From Hymenobacter coccineus (GTDB lineage: Bacteria; Bacteroidota; Bacteroidia; Cytophagales; Hymenobacteraceae): a DNA stretch of 33,412 nucleotides. Each line of letters starts with the position of its first letter. Within the stretch, counting starts at the first letter, position 1. Position numbers and translations under genes: made by a program. Positions 24,368 to 31,759 of this stretch are shown one piece after another. The notes below the pieces were generated by a model. It did no database searches. It was not told where the DNA came from and saw only the letters and a program-made list of their open reading frames with translations. The DNA lies in assembly GCF_001816125.1 (NCBI RefSeq), contig NZ_MDZA01000334.1:1-33412 (forward strand), given 5' to 3'.

Positions 24368-25177
24368 ATGATTGAAGTATCTAACGTCCAGAAATCCTTC
24401 GACGGCAACCCCGTGCTGCGCGGTGTCAACTGCACCTTCGAAACGGGCAAGTGTAACTTGCTGCTCGGCGGCTCGGGCACTGGCAAAAGCGTACTCTTGC
24501 AGTGCATTGTGGGTTTGATGAAGCCCGACATCGGGTCCATCACCTTCGACGGCACCGTGTACACGAACAATAAGGTGGCCATCCGCCAGGAAATCCGCCG
24601 CAAAATTGGCATGCTGTTCCAGGGCTCGGCGCTGTTCGACTCCATGACGGTGGCCGAGAACGTGGCCTTCCCGCTGCAAATGCTTACGCCTGAAATGTCG
24701 GCTGAGGAGCGCCGCGACCGGGTAGAGTTTTGCCTCAAGCGCGTGGGCCTCGAAAATGCGGGCACCAAGATGCCGGCCGAAATTTCGGGCGGCATGAAGA
24801 AGCGCGTGGGCATTGCCCGGGCCATTTCGCCGCAGTGTACCTACCTGTTTTGCGATGAACCAAACTCGGGCCTCGACCCGGCCACGAGCATCAAGATTGA
24901 CAACCTGATCCACGAAATCACCCACGAGTACGACATCACCACCGTCATCGTGACCCACGACATGAACTCGGTGATTGAAATCGGGGAGCACATCATTTTT
25001 CTCCACAAGGGCGAAAAGCTGTGGGACGGTACCAAGGACGAAATTCTGAACGTGGAAGTGCCCGAGCTAAAGGAGTTTATCTTCAGCAGCAGCTTGGTGC
25101 GCGCTGCCAAAAAGGTGGACGACGAGGGTGGCCTGGCCACTATTACCGACGAGAGCCCCGAAGGTGCTAATATCTAG
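24368..25177 (+). CDS. mlaF: MlaF-family ATPase of a phospholipid/MCE ABC transporter
   Basis: This 269-residue cytoplasmic ATPase pairs with MlaE. ATG 24368 (MIEVSNVQKSF) is the start; an in-frame ATG at 24296 lies inside the inverted repeat and would add only repeat-encoded residues (IHSFAHSIIHSL). Motifs are Walker A LGGSGTGKSVLLQ, Q-loop GMLFQGSALFDSMTV (typical MlaF), signature EISGGMKKRVGIARAI, Walker B YLFCDEPNSGLDP and H-loop VIVTHDMNS. The MlaF-type NSGLDP replaces the usual TSGLD. Its stop is followed within a few bases by a 10-bp-period repeat and a strong terminator. Confidence 0.94.
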   Translation: MIEVSNVQKSFDGNPVLRGVNCTFETGKCNLLLGGSGTGKSVLLQCIVGLMKPDIGSITFDGTVYTNNKVAIRQEIRRKIGMLFQGSALFDSMTVAENVAFPLQMLTPEMSAEERRDRVEFCLKRVGLENAGTKMPAEISGGMKKRVGIARAISPQCTYLFCDEPNSGLDPATSIKIDNLIHEITHEYDITTVIVTHDMNSVIEIGEHIIFLHKGEKLWDGTKDEILNVEVPELKEFIFSSSLVRAAKKVDDEGGLATITDESPEGANI

Positions 25178-25181
25178 ATCA

Positions 25182-25220
25182 CTGATTAACGGTGATTAGC
25201 TGTGATTTCGCTGATTTTTT
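25182..25220 (+). repeat. 10-bp-period TGATT tandem array after mlaF
   Basis: TGATT recurs at 25183, 25193, 25203 and 25212 in degenerate units (ACTGATTAAC, GGTGATTAGC, TGTGATTTCG, CTGATTTTTT), beginning five bases after the mlaF stop. It is the same style of short word-like array as the three inverted repeats upstream, but has no inverted partner here. Confidence 0.7.
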
Positions 25221-25237
25221 TGCAGTGAAACCTTGAA

Positions 25238-25275
25238 GCAAAAGCCTCGGCTGCATTCGCAGCCGGGGCTTTTGC
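25238..25275. terminator. Strong hairpin between convergent mlaF and DinB-fold genes
   Basis: A 17-bp stem (arms 25238-25254 and 25259-25275, one G-T wobble) with an ATTC loop carries GCAAAAGCC/GGCTTTTGC at its base. It sits between the mlaF stop (+) and the DinB-like stop (-). U-rich stretches are modest, so it may act as a bidirectional terminator. Confidence 0.8.
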
Positions 25276-25291
25276 TTTGGGGCTGGGGCCC

Positions 25292-25828
25292 CTATGCCTT
25301 GGGCAGCAGCAGCTTCAGGTGAGCCAGGTGGTGCTGCCCGTGCCAGGCATATTGCACCAGCGCCTGCTCCAGGGTAATCGTAGTTTCTGAGCCGGGGTGG
25401 TAAAAGGTGCGCTGCCACTGCGCCTCGCTGAGGTGGTGGAGCAGCACCAGCCAGCGCTCGTGCAGGGCCCCCAGCAGCGCCAGCGACGTGGTGATGGGCG
25501 TGGCGGCCACGTCGGGCAGTTCGGCCCAAGCCTTCTCGTCGTAGGGCCGCACGGTGGGGTTATCCTCCGTCAGGGCCAGGCGGTAGCGGAAGTAGCAGTT
25601 CATGTGCGAGTCGGCCAGGTGGTGGATGAGCTGGCGGCCGCTCCAGCCGCCGGGGCGGTAGGGCTGCTCCAGGCGCACGCCGCCCATAGCCTGGGCCGTG
25701 GCCACGAGCTGGGCGGGCAGGTCGGCCAGCTGCTGCAAATAGGACGCGCGGCCCGGGGCCCCCAGCGGGGCGGTGGGCAGCGTGGGCCGGCCAATGGGGT
25801 AGCGCAGGGTTTCGTCGGCAGGGTTCAT
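25292..25828 (-). CDS. DinB/YfiT-like metal-binding protein (putative thiol transferase/hydrolase)
   Basis: This 178-residue four-helix DinB-fold protein of the YfiT/BstA type starts at ATG 25828. The N-terminal DxxxxYPIGRP-like segment (DETLRYPIGRP), WSGRQLIHHLADSHMN and the C-terminal QYAWHGQHHLAHLKLL supply the metal-binding histidines (one near residue 67, two near 150). YRPGGWSGRQ is the family's helix cap. Related proteins are predicted metal-dependent hydrolases or bacillithiol-S-transferases, and the thiol used in this organism is unknown. It lies downstream of the DUF151 gene, but a hairpin terminator between them argues for separate transcription. Confidence 0.85.
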   Translation of the reverse strand: MNPADETLRYPIGRPTLPTAPLGAPGRASYLQQLADLPAQLVATAQAMGGVRLEQPYRPGGWSGRQLIHHLADSHMNCYFRYRLALTEDNPTVRPYDEKAWAELPDVAATPITTSLALLGALHERWLVLLHHLSEAQWQRTFYHPGSETTITLEQALVQYAWHGQHHLAHLKLLLPKA

Positions 25829-25853
25829 CGGAAAGGGTAATGAATGAATTAAA

Positions 25854-25886
25854 AAAAGCGCCTCCCCGGGCAGGAAAGGCGCTTTT
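25854..25886 (-). terminator. Intrinsic terminator of the DUF151-UVR gene
   Basis: AAAAGCGCCT (25854-25863) pairs perfectly with AGGCGCTTTT (25877-25886). Read leftwards, the stem is followed by seven Us. It lies just past the stop at 25905. Confidence 0.85.
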
Positions 25887-25904
25887 GGTACTGGCAGCGG
25901 GGCC

Positions 25905-26528
25905 CTACTGGCCGTTGCGCTTATTGAGCTCGTCGCGGATTTTGGCGGCTTTCTCGTAGTCTTCTTTTTCGAGGGCCAGGCTCAGCATCTTGCTGAGCTC
26001 TTCAACCGGCACCTGGCCGCTGGGCTCGGTGGGGCGCGGGGCCTTGGGGGCTTCCTTTTCGCCGTCGGTGTCGTCGTCATCGTCCTCGTCGTCATCTTCC
26101 TCACCGCCCTCGTCGAGGTCGGACAGGATAATGCCGGCTTCGCTCAGCACGCTTTCCACCGTGAAGATGGGCACGTCGAAGCGCAGGCCGATGGCAATGG
26201 CGTCGGAGGGACGGGCGTCGATTTCGAACGTGGTGGCGCCGTCCGAGCACACGATGCGCGAGTAGAACACACCCTCCTTGAGGTCGGAAATCACCACCTC
26301 AATGATGGCCACGTGCACGTGTTCGGCAAAGGCTTTGAACAAATCGTGCGTCAGCGGCCGGGTGGGGCTGATTTTCTCAATCTGGATGGCGATGCTCTGG
26401 GCCTCAAACATGCCGATGATGATGGGCAGGCGGCGGTTGCCGTGCTTCTCGCCCAAAATCAGGGCAAAAGAGCCCGACTGCGACTGGCTGGAGGAAAGGC
26501 CTAAAATTTCAAGCTGGATTTTTTTCAA
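25905..26528 (-). CDS. Bifunctional nuclease-domain (DUF151) protein with UVR motif
   Basis: This 207-residue protein has a DUF151/bifunctional-nuclease domain at residues 1-130 (KKIQLEILGLSSSQSQ, FALILGEKHGNRRLPIIIG, EAQSIAIQIE, PTRPLTHDLF, DARPSDAIAIGLRF). A strongly acidic linker at about 133-155 (EGGEEDDDEDDDDDTDGE) follows, then a C-terminal UVR motif (LSKMLSLALEKEDYEKAAKIRDEL) like those that mediate contacts in UvrB, UvrC and Clp proteins. This domain order is common in Bacteroidota. Activity is reported for plant and Thermotoga-type relatives, but the bacterial role is unclear. The start appears to be TTG at 26528, since no ATG or GTG lies near and MKKIQLEIL is the conserved N-terminus. 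Confidence 0.9.
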   Translation of the reverse strand: MKKIQLEILGLSSSQSQSGSFALILGEKHGNRRLPIIIGMFEAQSIAIQIEKISPTRPLTHDLFKAFAEHVHVAIIEVVISDLKEGVFYSRIVCSDGATTFEIDARPSDAIAIGLRFDVPIFTVESVLSEAGIILSDLDEGGEEDDDEDDDDDTDGEKEAPKAPRPTEPSGQVPVEELSKMLSLALEKEDYEKAAKIRDELNKRNGQ

Positions 26529-26654
26529 GGGAAGTTGGCTACCGCTAACCTGCGGTTGGGGCCCCGGGCGAGCGGGGGCCTTAGAAGGTAAGATGAATGG
26601 GTGAACGTTACGGCAAATAAAGAAGAACGGCCCGTAACAAAAACTCGACAGGCC

Positions 26655-26697
26655 AAAAAAAGAACCTGGGGCGGATTATGTTCCGGGGCCCCAGGTT
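26655..26697 (-). terminator. Intrinsic terminator downstream of etfA
   Basis: AACCTGGGGC (26663-26672) pairs with GCCCCAGGTT (26688-26697). Read leftwards, the hairpin is followed by a run of seven Us (26655-26661). It lies just past the etfA stop at 26716. Confidence 0.87.
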
Positions 26698-26715
26698 CGT
26701 GCCGGCCCCGCGGGG

Positions 26716-27693
26716 CTAGTTCAATTCTTTTACGGCGGCCGTCAGCTTGGGCAACACGTCGAACACGTCGCCCACTATGCCGTAGTCGGCCGCTTTAAAG
26801 AACGGCGCCTCGGGGTCTTTGTTGATGACCACGATGACCTTCGAGCTGTTCACGCCGGCCAGGTGCTGGATGGCGCCCGAAATGCCGCAGGCAATGTACA
26901 AGTTAGGCGAAATGGTGATGCCCGTTTGGCCCACGTGCTCGTGGTGGGGGCGCCAATCCACGTCGCTCACCGGCTTCGAGCAGGCTGTGCCGGCGTGCAG
27001 GGCCTGGGCCAGCTCCTCGATGAGGTGCCAGTTCTCGGGGCCCTTCATGCCGCGCCCCCCCGATACCACGAGCTCGGCCTCGGGCAGCAGCACACCGCCG
27101 GTTTGTTCCTGCATCACCACTTGCTTGGGCGCGTCGGCAAAGTCGGCGTCGGCGAGCTGGGCGGCGAAAGCCACCACCTCGGCGGTTTTGCCGGCCTCGT
27201 GCCGGGCCTCCAGGCTGTTCTTTTTCACGGCGATGATCTTGCGCTCGCCGCTGAGCACCACGTCCGAAAACGCCTTGCCCGAAAACGCGCCGCGCTTCAC
27301 CACGAACTGGCCGCCGTCGGTTTTGGGCAGCTCCACCACGTTGGTAGCCAGGCTAGCCTTGAGGCGCACCGACAGGCGCGAGCCCACCGAGGCCCCGATG
27401 TTGGAATTGGCCAGCACCAGCACCTGGGCCCCCTCCTGCTCGGCCGCCGTGGCGATGAGCTTGGTGTAGGCGTTGTTCACAAAATCTTTTAGGCGGGGCT
27501 CGGCGTCGTAGAGCACCTTCGCGATGCCCTGCTCACCAAGCTTGGCCAGGTTGGCTTCCGTGGCCTCGCCCACGGCGATGGCCGTGGCCGTGGTGCCCAG
27601 CATAGCGGCCACCTGGGCCCCATAGGTAGCCACTTCGAGCGACGACTTTTTCACTTCGCCCTCGGCGCATTCAACTACAACTAGAACGGACAT
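26716..27693 (-). CDS. etfA: Electron transfer flavoprotein alpha subunit
   Basis: This 325-residue protein is of normal length. The N-terminal ETF domain (MSVLVVVECAEGEVKKSSLEVATYG) spans residues 1-190 and the C-terminal FAD-binding domain 200-325: LVVSGGRGMKGPENW, then the usual alanine/serine-rich loop as TACSKPVSDVDWRPHHEHVGQTG, ITISPNLYIACGISGAIQH, and VVINKDPEAPFFKAADYGIVGD. EtfAB accepts electrons from acyl-CoA and other dehydrogenases and passes them to ETF-quinone oxidoreductase. It lies downstream of etfB on the same strand. The two are separated by a 104-bp palindromic repeat, unusual for an operon that is normally tightly packed. Confidence 0.95.
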   Translation of the reverse strand: MSVLVVVECAEGEVKKSSLEVATYGAQVAAMLGTTATAIAVGEATEANLAKLGEQGIAKVLYDAEPRLKDFVNNAYTKLIATAAEQEGAQVLVLANSNIGASVGSRLSVRLKASLATNVVELPKTDGGQFVVKRGAFSGKAFSDVVLSGERKIIAVKKNSLEARHEAGKTAEVVAFAAQLADADFADAPKQVVMQEQTGGVLLPEAELVVSGGRGMKGPENWHLIEELAQALHAGTACSKPVSDVDWRPHHEHVGQTGITISPNLYIACGISGAIQHLAGVNSSKVIVVINKDPEAPFFKAADYGIVGDVFDVLPKLTAAVKELN

Positions 27694-27707
27694 GATTTTT
27701 GCTTTTT

Positions 27708-27811
27708 TGTCATCCTGAGCGCAGCGAAGGACCTTATCACGCTGACGCCGTTAGAATTAGTGATTGCGACGAAAGCAGCCGTGATAAGATGCTTCCTTCG
27801 TCAGCATGACA
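27708..27811. repeat. 104-bp palindromic repeat element between etfB and etfA
   Basis: Left arm 27708-27741 begins TGTCATCCTGAGCGCAGCG; right arm 27780-27811 is its imperfect inverse, reading from its outer end TGTCATGCTGACGAAGG. Both arms share GAAGGA and CTTATCACG. The centre contains GAATTAGT, also present in the element at 29075. It looks like a REP/MITE-type dispersed palindrome, non-coding, 14 bp before the etfA ATG and 7 bp after the etfB stop. Confidence 0.85.
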
Positions 27812-27818
27812 AATAGAA

Positions 27819-28559
27819 TTAGATAACCTTGGCTTCGTTGCGCAGCAGCTTGATGAGCTCGCCGGCATTGGCGGCGTCGATGAGCTTGACGCCCTGCTTC
27901 TTGGGGGGCAGCGCAAACTCGGCCACCTGGGTGCGGGCGGGGTCGCCCACGGGGGGCACCACCTTCAGGGGCTTGGTGCGGGCCGTCATGATGCCGCGCA
28001 TGTTGGGGATGCGGGGCTCGCACATGGGCTGCTGGCACGAGGCCACGAAGGGCGTGCTGACTTCCACAATCTCCTTACCGCCCTCAATTTCGCGCTCCAG
28101 CGTGGCGGTGGTGCCGGCCATGTCGAGCTTCATGGCCGGGGCCACCGTGGGGATGCCAAGCAGCTCGCCCACCATGCCGTGCACTTGGAAGCCGTTGTAA
28201 TCAATGCTTTCCTTGCCCATCAGAATCACGTCGTAGCCGCCGTCTTTGGCCACGGCCGCAATCTGTTCGGCCACGAAAAAAGCGTCCTGCGGGGCAGCGT
28301 TCACCCGAATGGCATCGTCGGCCCCGATGGCTAGGGCCTTGCGGATGTTGGGCTCGGTATCGGCCTCGCCCACGTTCAGCACCGTCACAGTGCTGCCGGC
28401 GTTGGCCTCCTTCAGCTCGATGGCCCGGGTGAGGGCGTATTCGTCCCAGGGGTTGATGACGAACTGCACCCCAGCTTTGTTAAACTCCTTATTATCGGGC
28501 GTAAAGCTAATTTTGGTGGTCGTGTCGGGCACGTTGGAAATGCAAACCAGAAACTTCAT
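27819..28559 (-). CDS. etfB: Electron transfer flavoprotein beta subunit
   Basis: This 246-residue protein starts at ATG 28559 (MKFLVCISNVPDTTTKI), the standard EtfB N-terminus. INPWDEYALTRAIELKE, VTVLNVGEADTEPNIRKALAIGADDAIRV, and VILMGKESIDYNGFQVHGMVGELLGIP form the AMP-binding Rossmann-like domain. PNMRGIMTARTKPLKVV is the conserved C-terminal signature loop. It forms the heterodimer with EtfA for electron transfer from acyl-CoA dehydrogenases. An exact TAnnTTTG promoter box lies about 140 bp upstream. Confidence 0.96.
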   Translation of the reverse strand: MKFLVCISNVPDTTTKISFTPDNKEFNKAGVQFVINPWDEYALTRAIELKEANAGSTVTVLNVGEADTEPNIRKALAIGADDAIRVNAAPQDAFFVAEQIAAVAKDGGYDVILMGKESIDYNGFQVHGMVGELLGIPTVAPAMKLDMAGTTATLEREIEGGKEIVEVSTPFVASCQQPMCEPRIPNMRGIMTARTKPLKVVPPVGDPARTQVAEFALPPKKQGVKLIDAANAGELIKLLRNEAKVI

Positions 28560-28700
28560 CTAGGCGGAATTTGAGTGAGCGGAGAGCGTACAAATAGGCG
28601 GCATGCATAACAACCGGTCGTATGCCCCGGAGGTTCATCCGCGGGGGCCCGGCGCGTATTATCATTAATATACGGCGTAAAAGCCGCACTTTTGCCGGCC

Positions 28701-28708
28701 CAAAGATA
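28701..28708 (-). promoter_or_regulatory. Bacteroidota -7 box (TATCTTTG) for etfB
   Basis: The minus strand reads TATCTTTG. A TTG triplet 16 bp further upstream could be the -33 element, and the implied leader is about 140 nt. It overlaps the region upstream of the divergent TPR gene. Confidence 0.45.
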
Positions 28709-28726
28709 GCCAAATCTCCCACTCCA

Positions 28727-29065
28727 ATGAGCGCCGCCCCCTCCCGTTTAGAACAACTGTTAGCCTTTTACGCCGACGACCCCGCCGACCCGTTCACCGT
28801 CTACGCCCTGGCCACCGAGTATCGCGCCGCCGAGCCCCTGGTGGCCTGGGAATACTACCAGAAACTCTTGGCCGAGCACCCCGACTACGTGGGCACCTAC
28901 TACCACGCCGGCAAGCTGCTCGAAGGCTTCGGCCGCAAAGATGAGGCCGAGCAGGTGTACCGCAAGGGTCTGGTGGTGAGCCGCAAGGCCGGCCAGCTGC
29001 ACGCCGCCAGCGAGCTGCAACAGGCCCTGAACAGCTGCCTGGGCCTGGACTACGAGGACGATTAA
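28727..29065 (+). CDS. Small TPR-repeat protein
   Basis: This 112-residue protein starts at ATG 28727 (MSAAPSRLEQLLAFY); the open frame back to 28622 is intergenic. It folds as about three TPR-type helix pairs: FTVYALATEYRAAEPLVAWEYYQKLLAEHPDY, VGTYYHAGKLLEGFGRKDEAEQVYRKGL, and a final capping helix pair ending CLGLDYEDD. TPR proteins are protein-binding scaffolds. Nothing in the neighbourhood identifies a partner. Similar short TPR proteins are common and uncharacterised in Bacteroidota. It diverges from etfB. Confidence 0.82.
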   Translation: MSAAPSRLEQLLAFYADDPADPFTVYALATEYRAAEPLVAWEYYQKLLAEHPDYVGTYYHAGKLLEGFGRKDEAEQVYRKGLVVSRKAGQLHAASELQQALNSCLGLDYEDD

Positions 29066-29074
29066 TCTTCTGCC

Positions 29075-29155
29075 CGTCAGGCTGAGCGCAGCAGTAACAT
29101 CTCTACTGCATCAGTAATCAGGAATTAGTTAGCGAAGGAGCTGCTTCAGCCAACG
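29075..29155. repeat. Palindromic repeat element after the TPR gene, related to 27708
   Basis: Left end CGTCAGGCTGAGCGCAGC and right end, read inward from the other strand, CGTTGGCTGAAGCAGC are imperfect inverted repeats. The centre carries GAATTAGT and GCGAAGGAG. The ends and centre resemble the etfB-etfA element. The right end lies exactly where the histidine-kinase remnant begins. Confidence 0.65.
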
Positions 29156-29318
29156 TGTCTCAACCGTTCTTTCGGGCCGCCGACGCGCTGGGCGTGGTGG
29201 GCCAGGGCGGCCACTGGCCCGCCGCACTGTGGAGTTGCACGGCGGCACCTTGGTATTGCCCCCGGGCCCCACCGGCCAGGGCACGGTGGCCGGGGCCCGG
29301 GTGCAAGGACCTGCTTAG
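29155..29318 (+). pseudogene. Decayed C-terminal fragment of a sensor histidine kinase
   Basis: Two frames carry consecutive pieces of a HATPase_c domain. In the frame of 29155: QPFFRAAD, the F-box that precedes the glycine-rich lid. In the frame from about 29217: RTVELHGGTLVLPPGPTGQGT, the stretch after the G2 box, ending at a TAG at 29316-29318. The GLGL part is scrambled between them, so there has been at least one frameshift and loss of everything N-terminal. No neighbouring response-regulator gene is present. Confidence 0.5.
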
Positions 29319-30091
29319 CTTGGCAACGAGCACTATAGCCCATTTAAAATGCAATTAGCGGGAATGAAAAATCGTGGAGCAGGGTTCAATTAGCCACTTC
29401 TGGACAACCTTTGCTTACATTTAGCACGTTCTACCCCGACGCGAATCGCGCTAACGGTGCAAAATCAGTGGTGCGTTTCACTACTGCCGACTGCCTGTTT
29501 TTCCGCTTTAAGTTGCCCCTACTCTTGGCCTGACGGCCGCTGTCCTCGCCTTCCAGAGAATTCCCACCTGCCCTGGGGCCCCGCTGCGCTTCCCGCCCCG
29601 GAAGCCCGCGCAAGGCCCAGATGCAGTACGCAAACAAGCGACGCCTCCTATCCAGGCAACTGCTTTTTTCCAACGCTTTATTCTCTTGGCATGCATATTT
29701 CTCGCTCCTGGCATTTCCGCACCATGTTTCCATGGCAGCGCCTCCCCAATGCCAGCACGACCCCAGCGCCTAGCTCCCCGGCAGGCACTACGCCCCGCTA
29801 CCGCGGCTGGCGGGTTACGTTCTCGCCGCCTCGCATTTGGCTGGATTTGGTCGCGCTGCGGCGAGCGGGCTACCCAACTGCCATTTTAGGCCGCCATTAA
29901 GGCCGCGGCATTGCCCGGCTTGGGGCCCCAGGCCGAATAATGCTTTTTTACCCTTATTTCTTTGCGTATGTCCTTTGCGCTTTCGCTGATTTTTCGGCTC
30001 ACGCCGCCCTGAAAACTGGCTTGGAACCCTTCGGCCGCCGCTTCCTGCCGGGAGCGTGCGGCTTTTCTTATGCCCGTTTTTTACCCTTTAT
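29319..30091. other. Long gap before the SulP gene, probably decayed sequence
   Basis: About 770 bp. It is mixed in composition and its ORFs lack the high third-position GC of the real genes. The section after 29940 (many TTT and CTTTGC words) is AT-rich and probably holds the SulP promoter, though no exact TAnnTTTG was found. Apart from the small ORF at 29724 I see no gene, RNA or repeat here. Confidence 0.5.
29724..29900 (+). CDS. Possible 58-aa ORF, doubtful
   Basis: ATG 29724 opens a 58-codon frame (MFPWQRLPNAST ... IWLDLVALRRAGYPTAILGRH). The second half reads like a folded alpha/beta end, but codon third-position GC is lower than in neighbouring genes and there is no recognisable domain or promoter. 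It could be a gene remnant, a small protein or chance. Confidence 0.2.
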   Translation: MFPWQRLPNASTTPAPSSPAGTTPRYRGWRVTFSPPRIWLDLVALRRAGYPTAILGRH

Positions 30092-31636
30092 ATGCAGTTC
30101 CAACTTTCGTATTTCTCCCAGTATAAACGCAACATTAAAAATGAAGTACTGGCCGGCCTGACTACGGCCCTGGCCTTAGTGCCCGAGGTGGTGGCCTTTG
30201 CGCTGCTGGCCCACATTAGCCCGCTGGTGGGCATTGGCTCGGCCTTCGTTATCTGCTTAATCACCAGTATTTTCGGTGGCCGGCCGGGCATGATTTCGGG
30301 CGCGGCCGGCTCGGTGGCCGTCGTTATTGTGGCCCTGGTGGCGCAGCACGGCATCGAGCACCTGTTTGTGGCCGTGGTGCTGATGGGCCTCATCCAAATC
30401 GGCATCGGGCTGCTGCGGCTGGGCAAGTTCATCCGGCTGGTGCCGCAGCCGGTGGTGTACGGCTTTGTCAACGGCCTGGCCGTCATCATCTTCCTGGCGC
30501 AGCTCGAGCAGTTTAAGGTGCGCGACGCGGCCGGCGCCGAGCATTGGCTGGTGGGGGCCCCGCTGCTGCTGATGGCGGGCCTGGTGGCCCTTACCATGGC
30601 CATTGTGTACTTCCTGCCCCGGCTGACGAAGGCCGTACCGGCCTCGCTGGTGGCCATTGTGGCGGTGTCGGCGCTCGTAATTTTGGGCGGGCTGCACACC
30701 AAATCGGTGGGCGACATTGCATCCATTGCGGGCGGACTGCCCACATTTCATGTGCCGCAGGTGCCCTTCACGTGGGCCACGCTGGCGCTGGTGGGGCCCT
30801 ACGCCTTCATTATGGCGCTGGTGGGCCTCACCGAAAGCCTGCTGACGCTGACGGTGGTGGACGAGATGACCGACACCCGCGGCCGCGGCAACCAGGACTG
30901 CGTGGCCCAGGGCCTAGCCAACGTGGCCTCGGGCCTGACCGGCGGCATGGGCGGCTGCGCCATGATTGGCCAAACGATGGTGAACCTCGAATCGCGCGGG
31001 CGCGGGCGGCTCTCGGGCGTGGTGGCGGCGGGGGCCCTGGCGCTGTTCGTGGTGGCGGGCGCGGGGCTGATCGAGCGGCTGCCGCTGGCGGCGCTGGTAG
31101 GCGTGATGTTCATGGTCGTCATCGGCACTTTTGAGTGGGCCAGCCTGCGCATTTTGCGCCGCATGCCCCGCACCGACGTGCTGGTGATGCTGCTCGTCAC
31201 CGTCGTCACGGCTGTGTCGCAGAACCTGGCGCTGGCCGTGCTGCTGGGCGTGGTGGTGTCGGCCCTGGCCTTTGCTTGGGAGAACGCCAAGCGCATCCGG
31301 GCCCGCAAGCACGTGGACGCGGCCGGCGTGCGGCACTACGAAATCTTTGGGCCCCTGTTCTTCGGCTCGGCGCAGGCGTTTGGCGAGAAGTTCGACGTGG
31401 CCGGCGACCCGGCCGAAATCGTCATCGACTTCCGGGAAAGCCGCGTGGCTGATATGTCGGCCATTGACGCGCTGCACAAGCTCACCGAGCGCTACCAACG
31501 CCTGGGCAAAACCGTGCGCCTGCGCCACCTCAGCCCCGATTCGCAACGCTTGCTGGGCCAGGCCGGGCCCCTCATCGACGTCAACATCGAGGAAGACCCG
31601 CTCTACACCGTGGCCGGCGCCAACGTGATGTACTAG
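30092..31636 (+). CDS. SulP-family anion transporter with STAS domain
   Basis: This 514-residue inner-membrane protein starts at ATG 30092; the upstream in-frame start at 30056 adds an unlikely leader. The SulP core is clear: EVLAGLTTALALVPEVVAFALLAHISPLVGI, FGGRPGMISGAAGSVAVV, FVNGLAVIIFLAQLEQF, GLTESLLTL, DEMTDTRGRGNQDCVAQGLAN and GGMGGCAMIGQT (the conserved NxxxxxxGG-type signature). Residues about 400-514 form a cytoplasmic STAS domain (AEIVIDFRESRVADMSAIDALHKL). Substrates in the family are sulfate, bicarbonate or other anions. This compact bacterial type is often a bicarbonate or sulfate carrier and cannot be settled from sequence. A perfect terminator follows. Confidence 0.92.
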   Translation: MQFQLSYFSQYKRNIKNEVLAGLTTALALVPEVVAFALLAHISPLVGIGSAFVICLITSIFGGRPGMISGAAGSVAVVIVALVAQHGIEHLFVAVVLMGLIQIGIGLLRLGKFIRLVPQPVVYGFVNGLAVIIFLAQLEQFKVRDAAGAEHWLVGAPLLLMAGLVALTMAIVYFLPRLTKAVPASLVAIVAVSALVILGGLHTKSVGDIASIAGGLPTFHVPQVPFTWATLALVGPYAFIMALVGLTESLLTLTVVDEMTDTRGRGNQDCVAQGLANVASGLTGGMGGCAMIGQTMVNLESRGRGRLSGVVAAGALALFVVAGAGLIERLPLAALVGVMFMVVIGTFEWASLRILRRMPRTDVLVMLLVTVVTAVSQNLALAVLLGVVVSALAFAWENAKRIRARKHVDAAGVRHYEIFGPLFFGSAQAFGEKFDVAGDPAEIVIDFRESRVADMSAIDALHKLTERYQRLGKTVRLRHLSPDSQRLLGQAGPLIDVNIEEDPLYTVAGANVMY

Positions 31637-31713
31637 CGCCGCTCCGGCGGGCAGCATACCTACACTCCCGCCCATAACGCGGCGCTAAAAAGATGGCTTA
31701 ATGCCGTACATTG

Positions 31714-31743
31714 AAAAAAGAGGGCCCCGGGGCCCTCTTTTTT
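31714..31743. terminator. Perfect loop-less palindromic terminator after the SulP gene
   Basis: A 30-bp perfect palindrome: A6-GAGGGCCCC meets GGGGCCCTC-T6 with no spacer, and the T run extends to about nine. It is an intrinsic terminator 77 bp past the SulP stop, symmetrical and so probably active in both directions. Confidence 0.88.
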
Positions 31744-31759
31744 TGTAGAAAAGATGAAT

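Noticed and set aside
29457..29900. 147-codon ORF in the gap before the SulP gene
   Set aside because: The N-terminal part is Cys/Ser/Pro-rich with no coding character; only the last 58 codons (from 29724) were kept, at low confidence.
29940..30161. 73-codon ORF overlapping the SulP start
   Set aside because: It is out of frame with the SulP gene, overlaps its start, and covers the AT-rich promoter-like region.
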